Origin: Candidatus Tharpella sp. | Lineage (GTDB): Bacteria; Desulfobacterota; Anaeroferrophillalia; Anaeroferrophillales; Tharpellaceae | Length of the DNA: 18,275 nucleotides | Direction: 5' to 3' | Assembly: GCA_021163565.1 (NCBI GenBank) | Contig: JAGGTT010000284.1 | Span: 1-18,275, forward strand | In this document: positions 7,720 to 14,683 of the stretch, one piece after another | Layout: every line of letters begins with the position of its first letter | Position numbering within the stretch: position 1 is the first letter of the stretch | Made by a program: the position numbers and the translations under genes | Notes under the pieces: model-generated | The model's database searches: none | What the model was told of the DNA's origin: nothing | What the model saw: only the letters and a program-made list of their open reading frames with translations

Positions 7720-8253
7720 ATGTCTCGAATTGGAAAAATGGAGATTCCTCTGCCGCAGGGGGTTGATATAACCGTCGCCGGTGGAGTGGTGAAAGTAAAA
7801 GGGCCCAAGGGCAGTCTGGAGCAGGCTCTGGTAGAGCGGATTGGCGTTGAGGTGGATGATAAAACCGTAAACGTTACCCGGGTTTCTGATGATCGCAGGT
7901 CGCGGGCGTTTCATGGTCTGATGCGGTCCTTGATTGCTAATATGGTTGCTGGTGTGACTGAAGGATTCAGCAAGTCCCTGGTCATAAATGGCATTGGTTA
8001 TAAGGCTAATGTCGCAGGTAAGACCCTGAACCTTGCTCTGGGTTTTTCTCATCCGATTGCCTATCCTATACCGGACGGTATCTCGATTGCTGTAGATCGT
8101 GAAAAAGTTAAGGTCGAAGGTATCGATAAGCAGCTGGTTGGTGCAGTTGCAGCTGATATCAGAGCTTTTCGTCCGGTTGAGCCTTACAAGGGTAAAGGTA
8201 TCAAATATGTAGACGAATATGTTATTCGTAAAGCCGGTAAGGCTGGTAAGTAA
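7720..8253 (+). CDS. rplF: 50S ribosomal protein L6
   Basis: L6 is a two-domain protein near the sarcin-ricin loop and the factor-binding site. The 177-residue product is normal in length. It starts MSRIGKMEIPLPQGVDI, has the VKGPKGSLEQ turn, the HGLMRSLIANMVAGVTEGFSK helix in domain 1, and the diagnostic PVEPYKGKGIKYVDEYVIRK segment at the end of domain 2. GGAG at 7709-7712 lies 7 nt before the ATG, 29 nt after rpsH. Nothing unusual is seen. Confidence 0.98.
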   Translation: MSRIGKMEIPLPQGVDITVAGGVVKVKGPKGSLEQALVERIGVEVDDKTVNVTRVSDDRRSRAFHGLMRSLIANMVAGVTEGFSKSLVINGIGYKANVAGKTLNLALGFSHPIAYPIPDGISIAVDREKVKVEGIDKQLVGAVAADIRAFRPVEPYKGKGIKYVDEYVIRKAGKAGK

Positions 8254-8282
8254 CCGGTCGGTAATCGTATAGAGGTGATGTA

Positions 8283-8645
8283 GTGAACTCAGTTAAAAGA
8301 AAAAGCATTGTAAGGGCGAAGAAGAAGCGTAAAATTCGGGGTACGATCAACGGCACGGCCGATTGTCCCAGACTTTCAGTTTTCAGATCGTCCAAGAATA
8401 TTTATGTGCAGGCAGTTGATGATATCAGTGAAAAGACTTTGACTTCTGCTTCGAGCAAGGAGAAGGACTTCACTCTTACTTCCGGGGGTAACCGGAAAGC
8501 GGCTAAAGAGGTTGGGCGTCTTATCGCTGAGCGTCTATTGGCGTTGAATATCAAAGAGGCAGCTTTTGACCGTAATGGTTTTATCTATCATGGTCGGATT
8601 AAAGAGCTGGCAGAAGCGGCTCGTGAGGGTGGATTGAAGTTTTAG
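8283..8645 (+). CDS. rplR: 50S ribosomal protein L18
   Basis: L18 binds 5S rRNA together with L5 and brings it into the central protuberance. The product is 120 residues. The basic N-terminal tail (KRKSIVRAKKKRKIRG) is followed by the CPRLSVFRSSKNIYVQAVDD core and the family C terminus with FDRNGFIYHGRIKELAEAAR and a final GGLKF. The start is GTG at 8283 behind AGAGGTGAT at 8271-8279; the nearby ATG at 8278 is at once followed by a stop, so GTG is the only sensible start. Confidence 0.97.
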   Translation: MNSVKRKSIVRAKKKRKIRGTINGTADCPRLSVFRSSKNIYVQAVDDISEKTLTSASSKEKDFTLTSGGNRKAAKEVGRLIAERLLALNIKEAAFDRNGFIYHGRIKELAEAAREGGLKF

Positions 8646-8700
8646 TTTTTCTTGGCTGTTTTTATACCGAATAAGAGTTTATTTTTAATGGAGGTGTGGC

Positions 8701-9195
8701 TTGGAAAGGCCTAGATTTGAAGATGAAGTAACCGAACGGGTGGTTAAGATCAACCGGGTTGCTAAAGTAGTTAAAGGTGGCCGGCGTTTCAGCTTCAGCG
8801 CCTTGGTGGTTGTTGGTGACGGTAAAGGTCAGGTAGGTTTTGGACTTGGTAAGGCTAATGAGGTTCCGGAAGCCGTACGTAAGGGTACCGAGGCCGCGCG
8901 TCGCGAGATGATCAATGTTGCCCTGTGTGGAACGACAATTCCATTTCAGGTTGTGGGAAATTATGGTGCCGGGAAAGTCCTGTTGCGTCCAGCATCTCCC
9001 GGTACTGGCGTTATCGCTGGCGGCGCTGTGCGAGCGGTGTTGGAATCGGTTGGTATTAAAGATATTCTGACCAAGTGTATCGGTTCGAACAATCCTCATA
9101 ATGCCGTGCGAGCGACCTTGGAAGGATTGACCCAGTTGCAGACCGCTGAACAGGTCTCCCGTAATCGGAATAAACCGGTCACCCTGGGTAAGTAG
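8701..9195 (+). CDS. rpsE: 30S ribosomal protein S5
   Basis: S5 lines the mRNA entry channel and affects decoding accuracy together with S4. The 164-residue product has the double-stranded RNA-binding type N-terminal domain with [20 protein letters not shown] and [20 protein letters not shown], then the C-terminal domain with [20 protein letters not shown]. The start is TTG at 8701, supported by GGAGGTG at 8690-8696 and by matching the family N terminus; an ATG at 8688 is out of frame and no in-frame ATG occurs until well inside the conserved domain. Confidence 0.97.
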   Translation: MERPRFEDEVTERVVKINRVAKVVKGGRRFSFSALVVVGDGKGQVGFGLGKANEVPEAVRKGTEAARREMINVALCGTTIPFQVVGNYGAGKVLLRPASPGTGVIAGGAVRAVLESVGIKDILTKCIGSNNPHNAVRATLEGLTQLQTAEQVSRNRNKPVTLGK

Positions 9196-9200
9196 TTCAG

Positions 9201-9252
9201 GTGCAACTCTATTAGTGGCACTTCTACTTTATAGTGATAAAAAGATAAAGTA
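9201..9252 (+). other. Two consecutive potential hairpins in the rpsE-rpmD gap
   Basis: The 84-nt gap holds GTGCAACT (9201-9208) facing AGTGGCAC (9214-9221), seven of eight pairs with a 5-nt loop, followed at once by TACTTTAT (9225-9232) facing ATAAAGTA (9245-9252), a perfect eight-pair stem with a 12-nt loop. No T-run follows, so they are not intrinsic terminators. They could be RNA processing or stabilising structures, or chance. Confidence 0.35.
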
Positions 9253-9279
9253 CGCTGGAGCGATAAACTGGAGCTAAAC

Positions 9280-9459
9280 ATGAGTAGCGTTAAAATTACA
9301 TTAAAGAGAAGCTGTGCCGGTCGTCTTGAAAAACACAGAAAAACGGCTGAGGCTTTAGGCTTGCGTAAAATACGTCAGAGTGTAACCTTGACCGAGACTC
9401 CGCAGATTGCGGGGATGATTAATAAGATTTCTTATCTGGTGGATGTTGAGAGGGATTAG
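9280..9459 (+). CDS. rpmD: 50S ribosomal protein L30
   Basis: This short gene encodes 59 residues starting MSSVKITLKRSCAGRLEKHR. L30 is a small protein of the 50S subunit with a ferredoxin-like fold. Family features are the N-terminal strand VKITLKRS, the LGLRKIRQSVTL segment with its conserved Leu-Arg-Lys and the closing strand MINKISYLVDVE. GGAG at 9270-9273 lies 6 nt before the ATG. Its place between rpsE and rplO is the standard one. The asparagine-histidine or proline pattern often seen after the KIRQSV segment (as in HTVVLxDTP) is present here as TLTETPQI, which fits. Confidence 0.95.
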   Translation: MSSVKITLKRSCAGRLEKHRKTAEALGLRKIRQSVTLTETPQIAGMINKISYLVDVERD

Positions 9460-9532
9460 TTCACGATCGAAATTAAATGAGCTTGATACTCTATCGATAG
9501 CAACCGGAAGATGACATAATATTGAGGGCAAA

Positions 9533-9988
9533 ATGGTCGATTTAGCTTTACTGCCGGCTGATAGCGGGGCCGCAAAAAAGAGAAAAAGAGTAGGACGTGG
9601 TATCGGATCTGGCTATCATAAGACAGCTGGCCGCGGACATAAGGGACAGAAGTCTCGTTCAGGCGGTGGTATTCATCCCTGGTTTGAGGGTGGTCAGATG
9701 CCTCTGCAGCGCCGGATACCGAAACGCGGCTTTACGAATATTTTCCGTCAGGAATTTGCCATTGTCAATGTTCACCAGCTTAACTGTTTTGAGGATGGAA
9801 GTGTTGTTGATGCCGCAGCTCTTATTGAGCAGGGTCTGGTTAACTCCGGAGCCGGCCGCATAAAAATCTTGGGAAATGGTCTTTTAAATAAGAAGTTGAC
9901 GGTCAAGGTCAGGGCCTTGAGTGCAACCGCGAAAGAGAAGATCAGCCAGGCCGGCGGCCAGGTTGAAGAGGAGACTAAGGTTGCTTAA
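9533..9988 (+). CDS. rplO: 50S ribosomal protein L15
   Basis: L15 is a late-assembly 50S protein with a long, glycine- and arginine-rich N-terminal extension that threads into 23S rRNA. The 151-residue product shows this plainly: [20 protein letters not shown] and [12 protein letters not shown] cover about residues 15-46, then [19 protein letters not shown] and a globular C-terminal domain. GAGGG at 9524-9528 precedes the ATG. The last two and a half codons overlap the secY start at 9981. The gap before it (73 nt) includes the perfect palindrome CTATCGATAG at 9491-9500, of unknown meaning. Confidence 0.97.
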   Translation: MVDLALLPADSGAAKKRKRVGRGIGSGYHKTAGRGHKGQKSRSGGGIHPWFEGGQMPLQRRIPKRGFTNIFRQEFAIVNVHQLNCFEDGSVVDAAALIEQGLVNSGAGRIKILGNGLLNKKLTVKVRALSATAKEKISQAGGQVEEETKVA

Positions 9989-11291
9989 GGGTATCGAGAA
10001 TATCGGTAATATCCCGGAGTTGCAGAAGCGCTTAGGCTGGACATTTTTCCTTCTCTTTATTTATAGAATCGGAATCCATGTCCCGACTCCCGGAATTGAC
10101 GGTCAGGCTCTGGCGGCATTCTTTGTTCAGGCAAAAGGAACCCTGCTGGGCATGTTTGACATGTTTTCAGGTGGTGGACTGAGTAAACTGTCGGTCTTCT
10201 CTCTGGGGATTATGCCCTATATCAGTGCTTCTATTATTATTGAACTTCTGGCGATGGTTGTGCCGACGCTGGAACGGCTTAAGAAAGAAGGTGAAGCCGG
10301 CCAGCGTAAGATTACTCGTTATACCCGTTACGGAACTATTTTGTTAAGTGTGATTCAGAGTTTCGGGATTGCGGTCGGGCTTGAAAGTATGCAGGGGCCG
10401 GCGGGCGAGATGATTGTCATGTTTCCGGGCTGGGGTTTCAGACTTCTGACCATTATTACTCTGACTTCCGGTACGGCATTTATCATGTGGATCGGTGAGC
10501 AGATCACCGAGCGTGGTATCGGTAATGGTATTTCATTAATTATTTTCGCCGGGATTGTGGCTCGAGGTCCGGCTGCGGTGATTAACTCTATTCGCCTGAT
10601 AAAGACTGGCGAGATGAGTCTTTTTGTCATGCTGCTTATCATTATTCTGATGGCGGCAACCATTGGCATAATTGTTTTCATTGAGATGGGACAGCGCCGT
10701 ATTCCGATTCAGTATGCCAAACGAGTGCAGGGGCGGCGTATGGTTGGAGGACAGAGTACTCATCTGCCTTTGAAGATCAATACCGCCGGGGTTATCCCGC
10801 CGATTTTTGCTTCGTCGATAATCATGTTTCCGGCAACAATTGCCAATTTTATCGATATCCCGATAATGAAGAAATTTTCTGCCGCCTTTGTGCCGAGCAG
10901 TATTTCCTATAATATTGTCTATGTAATTTTAATCTTTATTTTCTGTTATTTCTATACTGCGGTAACCTTTAAGCCGGATGATGTTGCTGATAACCTGAAG
11001 AAATTCGGGGGCTATGTTCCGGGAATCAGGCCGGGTAAACGAACGGCTGAGTATCTGGATAAAATTTTGACTCGCTTGACCTTCTGGGGCGCGGTTTATG
11101 TTTCAGTAGTTTGTGTTCTGCCGATGTTGCTGATTGGTAAGTTTAATGTACCTTTCTTTTTCGGCGGTACGGCATTGCTGATTGTCGTCGGAGTCGGTAT
11201 CGATACGATTCAGCAGATTCAGTCACACCTTATGTCAAGAAATTATGAAGGACTGATGCAGAAAGCCGGTGGTAATAAGCGGCGGCGTTAG
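9981..11291 (+). CDS. secY: Protein translocase channel subunit SecY
   Basis: SecY forms the membrane channel of the SecYEG translocon through which secreted and membrane proteins pass. From the TTG at 9981 the product is 436 residues, close to the E. coli 443. Ten hydrophobic segments can be followed; landmarks are [13 protein letters not shown] before the first periplasmic stretch, the plug region [20 protein letters not shown] at residues 64-83, [18 protein letters not shown] and the C-terminal cytosolic [15 protein letters not shown]. The frame is open further upstream, but earlier starts would add a basic stretch coded by rplO in another frame. TTG 9981 follows a GAGGAG and overlaps rplO by 8 nt, implying coupling. 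Confidence 0.95.
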   Translation: MLKGIENIGNIPELQKRLGWTFFLLFIYRIGIHVPTPGIDGQALAAFFVQAKGTLLGMFDMFSGGGLSKLSVFSLGIMPYISASIIIELLAMVVPTLERLKKEGEAGQRKITRYTRYGTILLSVIQSFGIAVGLESMQGPAGEMIVMFPGWGFRLLTIITLTSGTAFIMWIGEQITERGIGNGISLIIFAGIVARGPAAVINSIRLIKTGEMSLFVMLLIIILMAATIGIIVFIEMGQRRIPIQYAKRVQGRRMVGGQSTHLPLKINTAGVIPPIFASSIIMFPATIANFIDIPIMKKFSAAFVPSSISYNIVYVILIFIFCYFYTAVTFKPDDVADNLKKFGGYVPGIRPGKRTAEYLDKILTRLTFWGAVYVSVVCVLPMLLIGKFNVPFFFGGTALLIVVGVGIDTIQQIQSHLMSRNYEGLMQKAGGNKRRR

Positions 11292-11294
11292 GCA

Positions 11295-11323
11295 TCGACG
11301 GTAATTTTTAGTTAAAGTATACT
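11295..11323 (+). promoter_or_regulatory. Candidate promoter in the secY-adk gap
   Basis: TCGACG at 11295-11300 matches the -35 consensus at four of six bases and TATACT at 11318-11323 matches the -10 consensus at five of six, with an ideal 17-nt spacer. Transcription would start near 11330, leaving a leader of only about 13 nt with the AAGGAG ribosome binding site at its very start. adk has its own promoter in E. coli, so a promoter here is plausible. The -10 lies within the palindrome at 11310-11328. Confidence 0.35.
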
Positions 11324-11328
11324 TAACT
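11310..11328 (+). repeat. Near-perfect palindrome before adk
   Basis: AGTTAAAGTATACTTAACT becomes a perfect 18-base palindrome if one A (in the AAA of the left half) is removed. As DNA it could be a dimeric repressor site over the candidate -10 box; as RNA it would be a weak hairpin just before the AAGGAG of adk. No known operator is recognised. Confidence 0.45.
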
Positions 11329-11342
11329 GTAAGGAGAATGTT

Positions 11343-11984
11343 ATGAATTTGATTTTGTTGGGACCTCCCGGGGCAGGCAAAGGCACGCAGGCCAAGAAAA
11401 TGATCGACGCACTGCAGATTCCTCAGATTTCAACAGGCGATATTCTTCGGGCGGCAGTTAAGGAAGGTACCGAAATGGGTATCGAAGCTAAAAAATATAT
11501 GGATGCCGGTGGTCTGGTCCCGGATTCAGTAGTTATCGGTATTATTGATGACCGCTTAAAAGAGGATGACTGTGTCAAGGGTTTTATCCTGGACGGCTTT
11601 CCCCGGACGGTCGATCAGGCTGCTTCTCTGACCGATATGCTGGATAAGGCTGGCCGTAAGATTGATCATGTCGTCAGTATTGAAGTCCCTGATGCCGATC
11701 TTCTTGCCCGTTTGACCGGTCGTTGGATGTGTACCTGTGGTGCAAGTTTTCATAAAATCTTCAACCCATCTAAAGTTGATGGGATCTGTGACCTTTGTGG
11801 AGCCAAGCTTTATCAGCGCGACGACGACAAGGAAGCGGCAATCAAGGTTCGCCTGGAAAACTATCATAACCAGACGGCTCCTTTAATTGATTTTTACAGT
11901 AGCAAGTCGCTCTTGCGCTCGATTCCCGGAACCGGTAGTCCAGATGAAATCTATGCAGCGATCATGGCTGTTGTTAATGGATGA
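11343..11984 (+). CDS. adk: Adenylate kinase, long form with zinc-type LID
   Basis: Adenylate kinase converts ATP and AMP into two ADP in the cytosol. The 213-residue product has the P-loop GPPGAGKGT at residues 7-15, the AMP-binding STGDILRAA segment, FILDGFPRTVDQA (81-93) and the LID-flanking LTGRWMC and YQRDDDKEAAIKVRL segments. The LID has four cysteines, Cys130, Cys132, Cys149 and Cys152, as in zinc-binding forms, but the first knuckle is CxC where CxxC is usual. The nucleotides read TGT ACC TGT GGT, so this is not a misread frame. AAGGAG at 11331-11336 precedes the ATG. The stop overlaps the map start (ATGA). secY-adk-map is a classic order. Confidence 0.97.
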   Translation: MNLILLGPPGAGKGTQAKKMIDALQIPQISTGDILRAAVKEGTEMGIEAKKYMDAGGLVPDSVVIGIIDDRLKEDDCVKGFILDGFPRTVDQAASLTDMLDKAGRKIDHVVSIEVPDADLLARLTGRWMCTCGASFHKIFNPSKVDGICDLCGAKLYQRDDDKEAAIKVRLENYHNQTAPLIDFYSSKSLLRSIPGTGSPDEIYAAIMAVVNG

Positions 11985-12730
11985 TTGCATTACGTTCAAG
12001 GCGTGAAATTGTCAAACTCAGGGCTGCCAATTTGATGGTAGGCCAGGTTTTGCAATTGGTAAAAAAGAGTGTCGAGCCTGGAATTACTACGGCCGCACTG
12101 GATAAAATAGCTGAGGATGAGATTGTCAGGCAAGGGGCAAAGCCGGCATTTAAAGGCTATGCCGGTTTCCCGGCGACGCTCTGTACCTCGATAAATTATG
12201 AGATAGTTCATGGTATCCCTTCAAAAAAGCGGAAGCTTAAAGAGGGAGATATTATCAGTATCGATGTTGGTGTCTGTCTTGACGGTTATTTTGGTGATGC
12301 TGCGATAACCGTTCCGGTTGGTAAAGTCAGTAGAGCGGCCCAGAGACTTATGCGGGTTACTGAAGAGTCGCTCATGTTGGCAATCGGATGTGCCGTTGCC
12401 GGAGAAAAACTCTACACCCTGTCACACAGTGTGCAGGAACATGCGGAAGCAAACGGGTACAGTGTGGTTCGTGATTTTGTCGGTCACGGGATCGGAACCG
12501 AATTGCATGAGCCGCCGCAGATACCAAATTATGGAAAGGCGGGAACCGGCTTAACTCTGCAGCCCGGTATGGTAATGGCAATTGAGCCGATGGTCAATAT
12601 GGGAAGTTACGGGGTTCAGGTCTTGGGTGATGGCTGGACAGCGGTAACCGCAGATCGGAAACTTTCGGCTCATTTTGAGCACACAATTGTAGTTACTGAG
12701 GATGAGCCCCAGATTTTAAGTCAGATTTGA
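11981..12730 (+). CDS. map: Methionine aminopeptidase, type I
   Basis: This enzyme removes the initiator methionine from new proteins whose second residue is small, using a dinuclear metal centre. The 249-residue product contains all five metal ligands in context: Asp95 and Asp106 (IDVGVCLDGYFGDAAIT), His169 (GHGIGTELHEPPQIPNYG), Glu202 (MAIEPM) and Glu233 (HFEHTIVV). The start region lacks a long N-terminal extension, as in the plain bacterial form. ATG 11981 lies within the adk stop and has no strong ribosome binding site of its own, so translation is probably coupled to adk. Functionally it suits its place among genes for new protein synthesis and export. Confidence 0.98.
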   Translation: MIALRSRREIVKLRAANLMVGQVLQLVKKSVEPGITTAALDKIAEDEIVRQGAKPAFKGYAGFPATLCTSINYEIVHGIPSKKRKLKEGDIISIDVGVCLDGYFGDAAITVPVGKVSRAAQRLMRVTEESLMLAIGCAVAGEKLYTLSHSVQEHAEANGYSVVRDFVGHGIGTELHEPPQIPNYGKAGTGLTLQPGMVMAIEPMVNMGSYGVQVLGDGWTAVTADRKLSAHFEHTIVVTEDEPQILSQI

Positions 12731-12775
12731 TCCTGAAATAAAGCAATACAAATGTAATAAATTACGGGAAAAAAG

Positions 12776-12997
12776 ATGTCAAATAAAGAAGATGTCATTG
12801 AAGTTGAAGGGACTGTAGCTGAAACCCTTCCCAATGCAATGTTTCGGGTTGACCTGGAGAATGGACATCGTGTATTAGCCCATATTTCAGGGAAAATGAG
12901 AATGCATTTTATTAAGATATTGCCTGGAGATAAGGTAACTGTACAGTTATCTCCATATGATTTGAGTCGTGGTCGGATTACCTACAGATCACGTTAA
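12776..12997 (+). CDS. infA: Translation initiation factor IF-1
   Basis: IF-1 is a small OB-fold protein that occupies the ribosomal A site during initiation. The 73-residue product shows [20 protein letters not shown] at the N terminus, then [20 protein letters not shown] and the closing [12 protein letters not shown]. The ATG at 12776 has only a weak ribosome binding site (GGGA at 12766-12769, A-rich afterwards). Upstream, GTAAT-AA-ATTAC (12754-12765) is a short palindrome. Its place between map and rpmJ is common in bacteria with the complete spc-alpha arrangement. Confidence 0.98.
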   Translation: MSNKEDVIEVEGTVAETLPNAMFRVDLENGHRVLAHISGKMRMHFIKILPGDKVTVQLSPYDLSRGRITYRSR

Positions 12998-13035
12998 CCG
13001 ATTTGAATCAGTTATAATTCAGAGTGGAGTTAGAG

Positions 13036-13149
13036 ATGAAGGTTAGAGCCTCAGTAAAGAAAATGTGCGACAAATGTAAATTGGTTAAACGTCGTGGTGT
13101 TGTCCGGGTAATCTGTGAGAATCCCAAACACAAACAACGGCAGGGTTGA
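13036..13149 (+). CDS. rpmJ: 50S ribosomal protein L36, zinc-binding form
   Basis: This 37-residue gene encodes L36, the smallest 50S protein, which binds near the factor-binding region of 23S rRNA. It starts [20 protein letters not shown] and keeps the zinc ligands Cys11, Cys14, Cys27 and His32 (CxxC, then CENPKH), so it is the C+ form. GGAG at 13026-13029 precedes the ATG. A perfect TATAAT occurs at 13013-13018 in the short gap, without a good -35 at normal distance. Confidence 0.97.
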   Translation: MKVRASVKKMCDKCKLVKRRGVVRVICENPKHKQRQG

Positions 13150-13181
13150 TAAATTACGCGCTAGTTTAGGAGGAGAATCAA

Positions 13182-13550
13182 TTGGCTAGAATTGCAGGGG
13201 TGAACTTGCCCCGGAAGAAAAGAATTGTCATTGCCCTGACCTATATTTATGGTGTCGGAAGCAGTCGAGCTCAGAAATTACTTGCTGAGGTTGAGATTGA
13301 TCCCAATACCAGCAGTGATGACTTAACTGATGAGCAGCTTGCTCGCATTCGCGATAAGATCGAAAATGATTATCGGATTGAAGGTGATCTGCGTCGTGAG
13401 GTAACGATAAATATCAAGAGATTAATGGATATTGGTTGTTACCGGGGCCTGCGTCACCGCCGGAAATTGCCGGTTCGGGGCCAGCGGACTAAGACTAATG
13501 CCAGAACCCGTAAAGGTCCGGCTCGTGGTCCGGTAGTCAGGAAAGGTTGA
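13182..13550 (+). CDS. rpsM: 30S ribosomal protein S13
   Basis: S13 sits in the 30S head, pairs with S19 and forms bridges to L5. The 122-residue product starts [20 protein letters not shown], has the helix-two-turn-helix segment with [12 protein letters not shown], and ends with the basic [20 protein letters not shown] region that reaches P-site tRNA. The start is TTG at 13182 behind the long AGGAGGAG at 13168-13175, and no ATG alternative exists. Only 32 nt separate it from rpmJ, leaving no room for the S4-binding pseudoknot leader known upstream of rpsM in E. coli. Confidence 0.98.
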   Translation: MARIAGVNLPRKKRIVIALTYIYGVGSSRAQKLLAEVEIDPNTSSDDLTDEQLARIRDKIENDYRIEGDLRREVTINIKRLMDIGCYRGLRHRRKLPVRGQRTKTNARTRKGPARGPVVRKG

Positions 13551-13627
13551 TAAGTAGATAAATTGTTAGATTAGAGCAGGTATTAACTGGTGGCGGGCAG
13601 GGATGTCTTAAGCTGCTAGGAGGAAAA

Positions 13628-14023
13628 ATGGCTAATCCGAAGAAAGGAAAAACCGGTAAAAGCCGGGTAAAAAAGAATGTCCCTGTTGGGATCGCTTATG
13701 TACTGGCGACTTTCAATAACACGAAAGTCAGTTTCACGGATCCGCAGGGAAATGTGATCGCTTGGGCGAATGCCGGTGTTGTTGGTTTCAAAGGTTCAAG
13801 AAAAAGTACACCTTTTGCCGCACGTCAGACGGCAGAGGAGGCGGCAAAGAAAGCGATGGATCACGGTATGCGTACCGTTGATGTTCATGTAAAAGGGCCG
13901 GGATCCGGACGGGAATCCGCCATTCGCGCAATTCAGAGTGTTGGTATGACAATTAATGTGATTAGAGATATTACTCCCATTCCGCATAACGGGTGTCGTC
14001 CCCCGAAGCGGAGAAGAGTTTAG
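13628..14023 (+). CDS. rpsK: 30S ribosomal protein S11
   Basis: S11 lies on the 30S platform near the Shine-Dalgarno helix and the P site. The product is 131 residues: a basic N-terminal tail ([14 protein letters not shown]), the [20 protein letters not shown] core, [18 protein letters not shown], and the C-terminal [15 protein letters not shown]. Asn121-Gly122 corresponds to the site that forms isoaspartate in E. coli S11. AGGAGG at 13618-13623 precedes the ATG by 4 nt. The 77-nt gap after rpsM has no terminator; AGCAG (13575-13579) and CTGCT (13613-13617) could pair, with little meaning. Confidence 0.98.
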   Translation: MANPKKGKTGKSRVKKNVPVGIAYVLATFNNTKVSFTDPQGNVIAWANAGVVGFKGSRKSTPFAARQTAEEAAKKAMDHGMRTVDVHVKGPGSGRESAIRAIQSVGMTINVIRDITPIPHNGCRPPKRRRV

Positions 14024-14038
14024 TCTAAGGAGGAAGTT

Positions 14039-14665
14039 TTGGCACGATACAGAGAATCTGTCTGTCGCCAGTGTCGGCGTGAAGGGGCTAAACTGTTTCT
14101 TAAGGGAGACCGTTGCTATACTGAAAAATGTGCCTTTGATCGCCGGGCTTACGCACCGGGTCAGCATGGACAGCGCAGAACCAAAATTACAGAGTATGGG
14201 ATGCAGTTGCGGGAAAAGCAGAAAGTTCGTCGTATCTACGGCCTGCTTGAGAAACAGTTTCGCAGCTATTTTGCCAAGGCTGATCGCCAGCGGGGAGTAA
14301 CCGGTGAAAACTTGTTGATTCTGGTTGAGCGCCGCTTGGATAACGTTGTTTTCCGTATGGGTTTTACCAATACCCGGGCCGAGGCTCGGCAGCTGGTTTC
14401 CCATGGTCATTTTGTTGTTAACGGCAAACGGGTTGATATTCCTTCTTTTCAGGTTTCGATTAACGATGTGGTCGAAGTCTGCGAAAAAAGTCGTAAGCTG
14501 AATCGTATCAGTGAGGCTTTAGCCGCTGCCGCAAGGCGTTCTTTGCCCGAGTATCTTGAAGTAGATAAGGCGAAGGGCCGCGGAGTGCTTAAGGCTCTGC
14601 CGAAACGTGAGGATATCTCGCAGTCGATTAACGAACAGCTGATAGTTGAATTTTATTCCCGTTAA
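14039..14665 (+). CDS. rpsD: 30S ribosomal protein S4, zinc-binding form
   Basis: S4 starts 30S assembly, forms part of the mRNA entry channel and in E. coli represses the alpha operon. The 208-residue product begins [20 protein letters not shown] with Cys9, Cys12, Cys26 and Cys31 forming a zinc site (C+ form). The [10 protein letters not shown] motif and the S4 RNA-binding domain ([20 protein letters not shown], then [18 protein letters not shown]) follow. The start is TTG at 14039, with AAGGAGG (14027-14033) 5 nt upstream; it gives the correct family N terminus. It lies 15 nt after rpsK. Confidence 0.98.
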   Translation: MARYRESVCRQCRREGAKLFLKGDRCYTEKCAFDRRAYAPGQHGQRRTKITEYGMQLREKQKVRRIYGLLEKQFRSYFAKADRQRGVTGENLLILVERRLDNVVFRMGFTNTRAEARQLVSHGHFVVNGKRVDIPSFQVSINDVVEVCEKSRKLNRISEALAAAARRSLPEYLEVDKAKGRGVLKALPKREDISQSINEQLIVEFYSR

Positions 14666-14683
14666 ACCTTATTGGTGCCGTAT

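Noticed and set aside
9921-9980. An earlier start for secY at 9921
   Set aside because: The added stretch is a very basic sequence encoded within rplO in another frame; SecY proteins do not carry it, and TTG 9981 has a proper ribosome binding site.
13796-14410. A 204-codon open frame on the - strand across rpsK and rpsD
   Set aside because: It lies wholly antisense to two clearly conserved ribosomal protein genes, has no family resemblance and no ribosome binding context; it is a by-product of their codon use.
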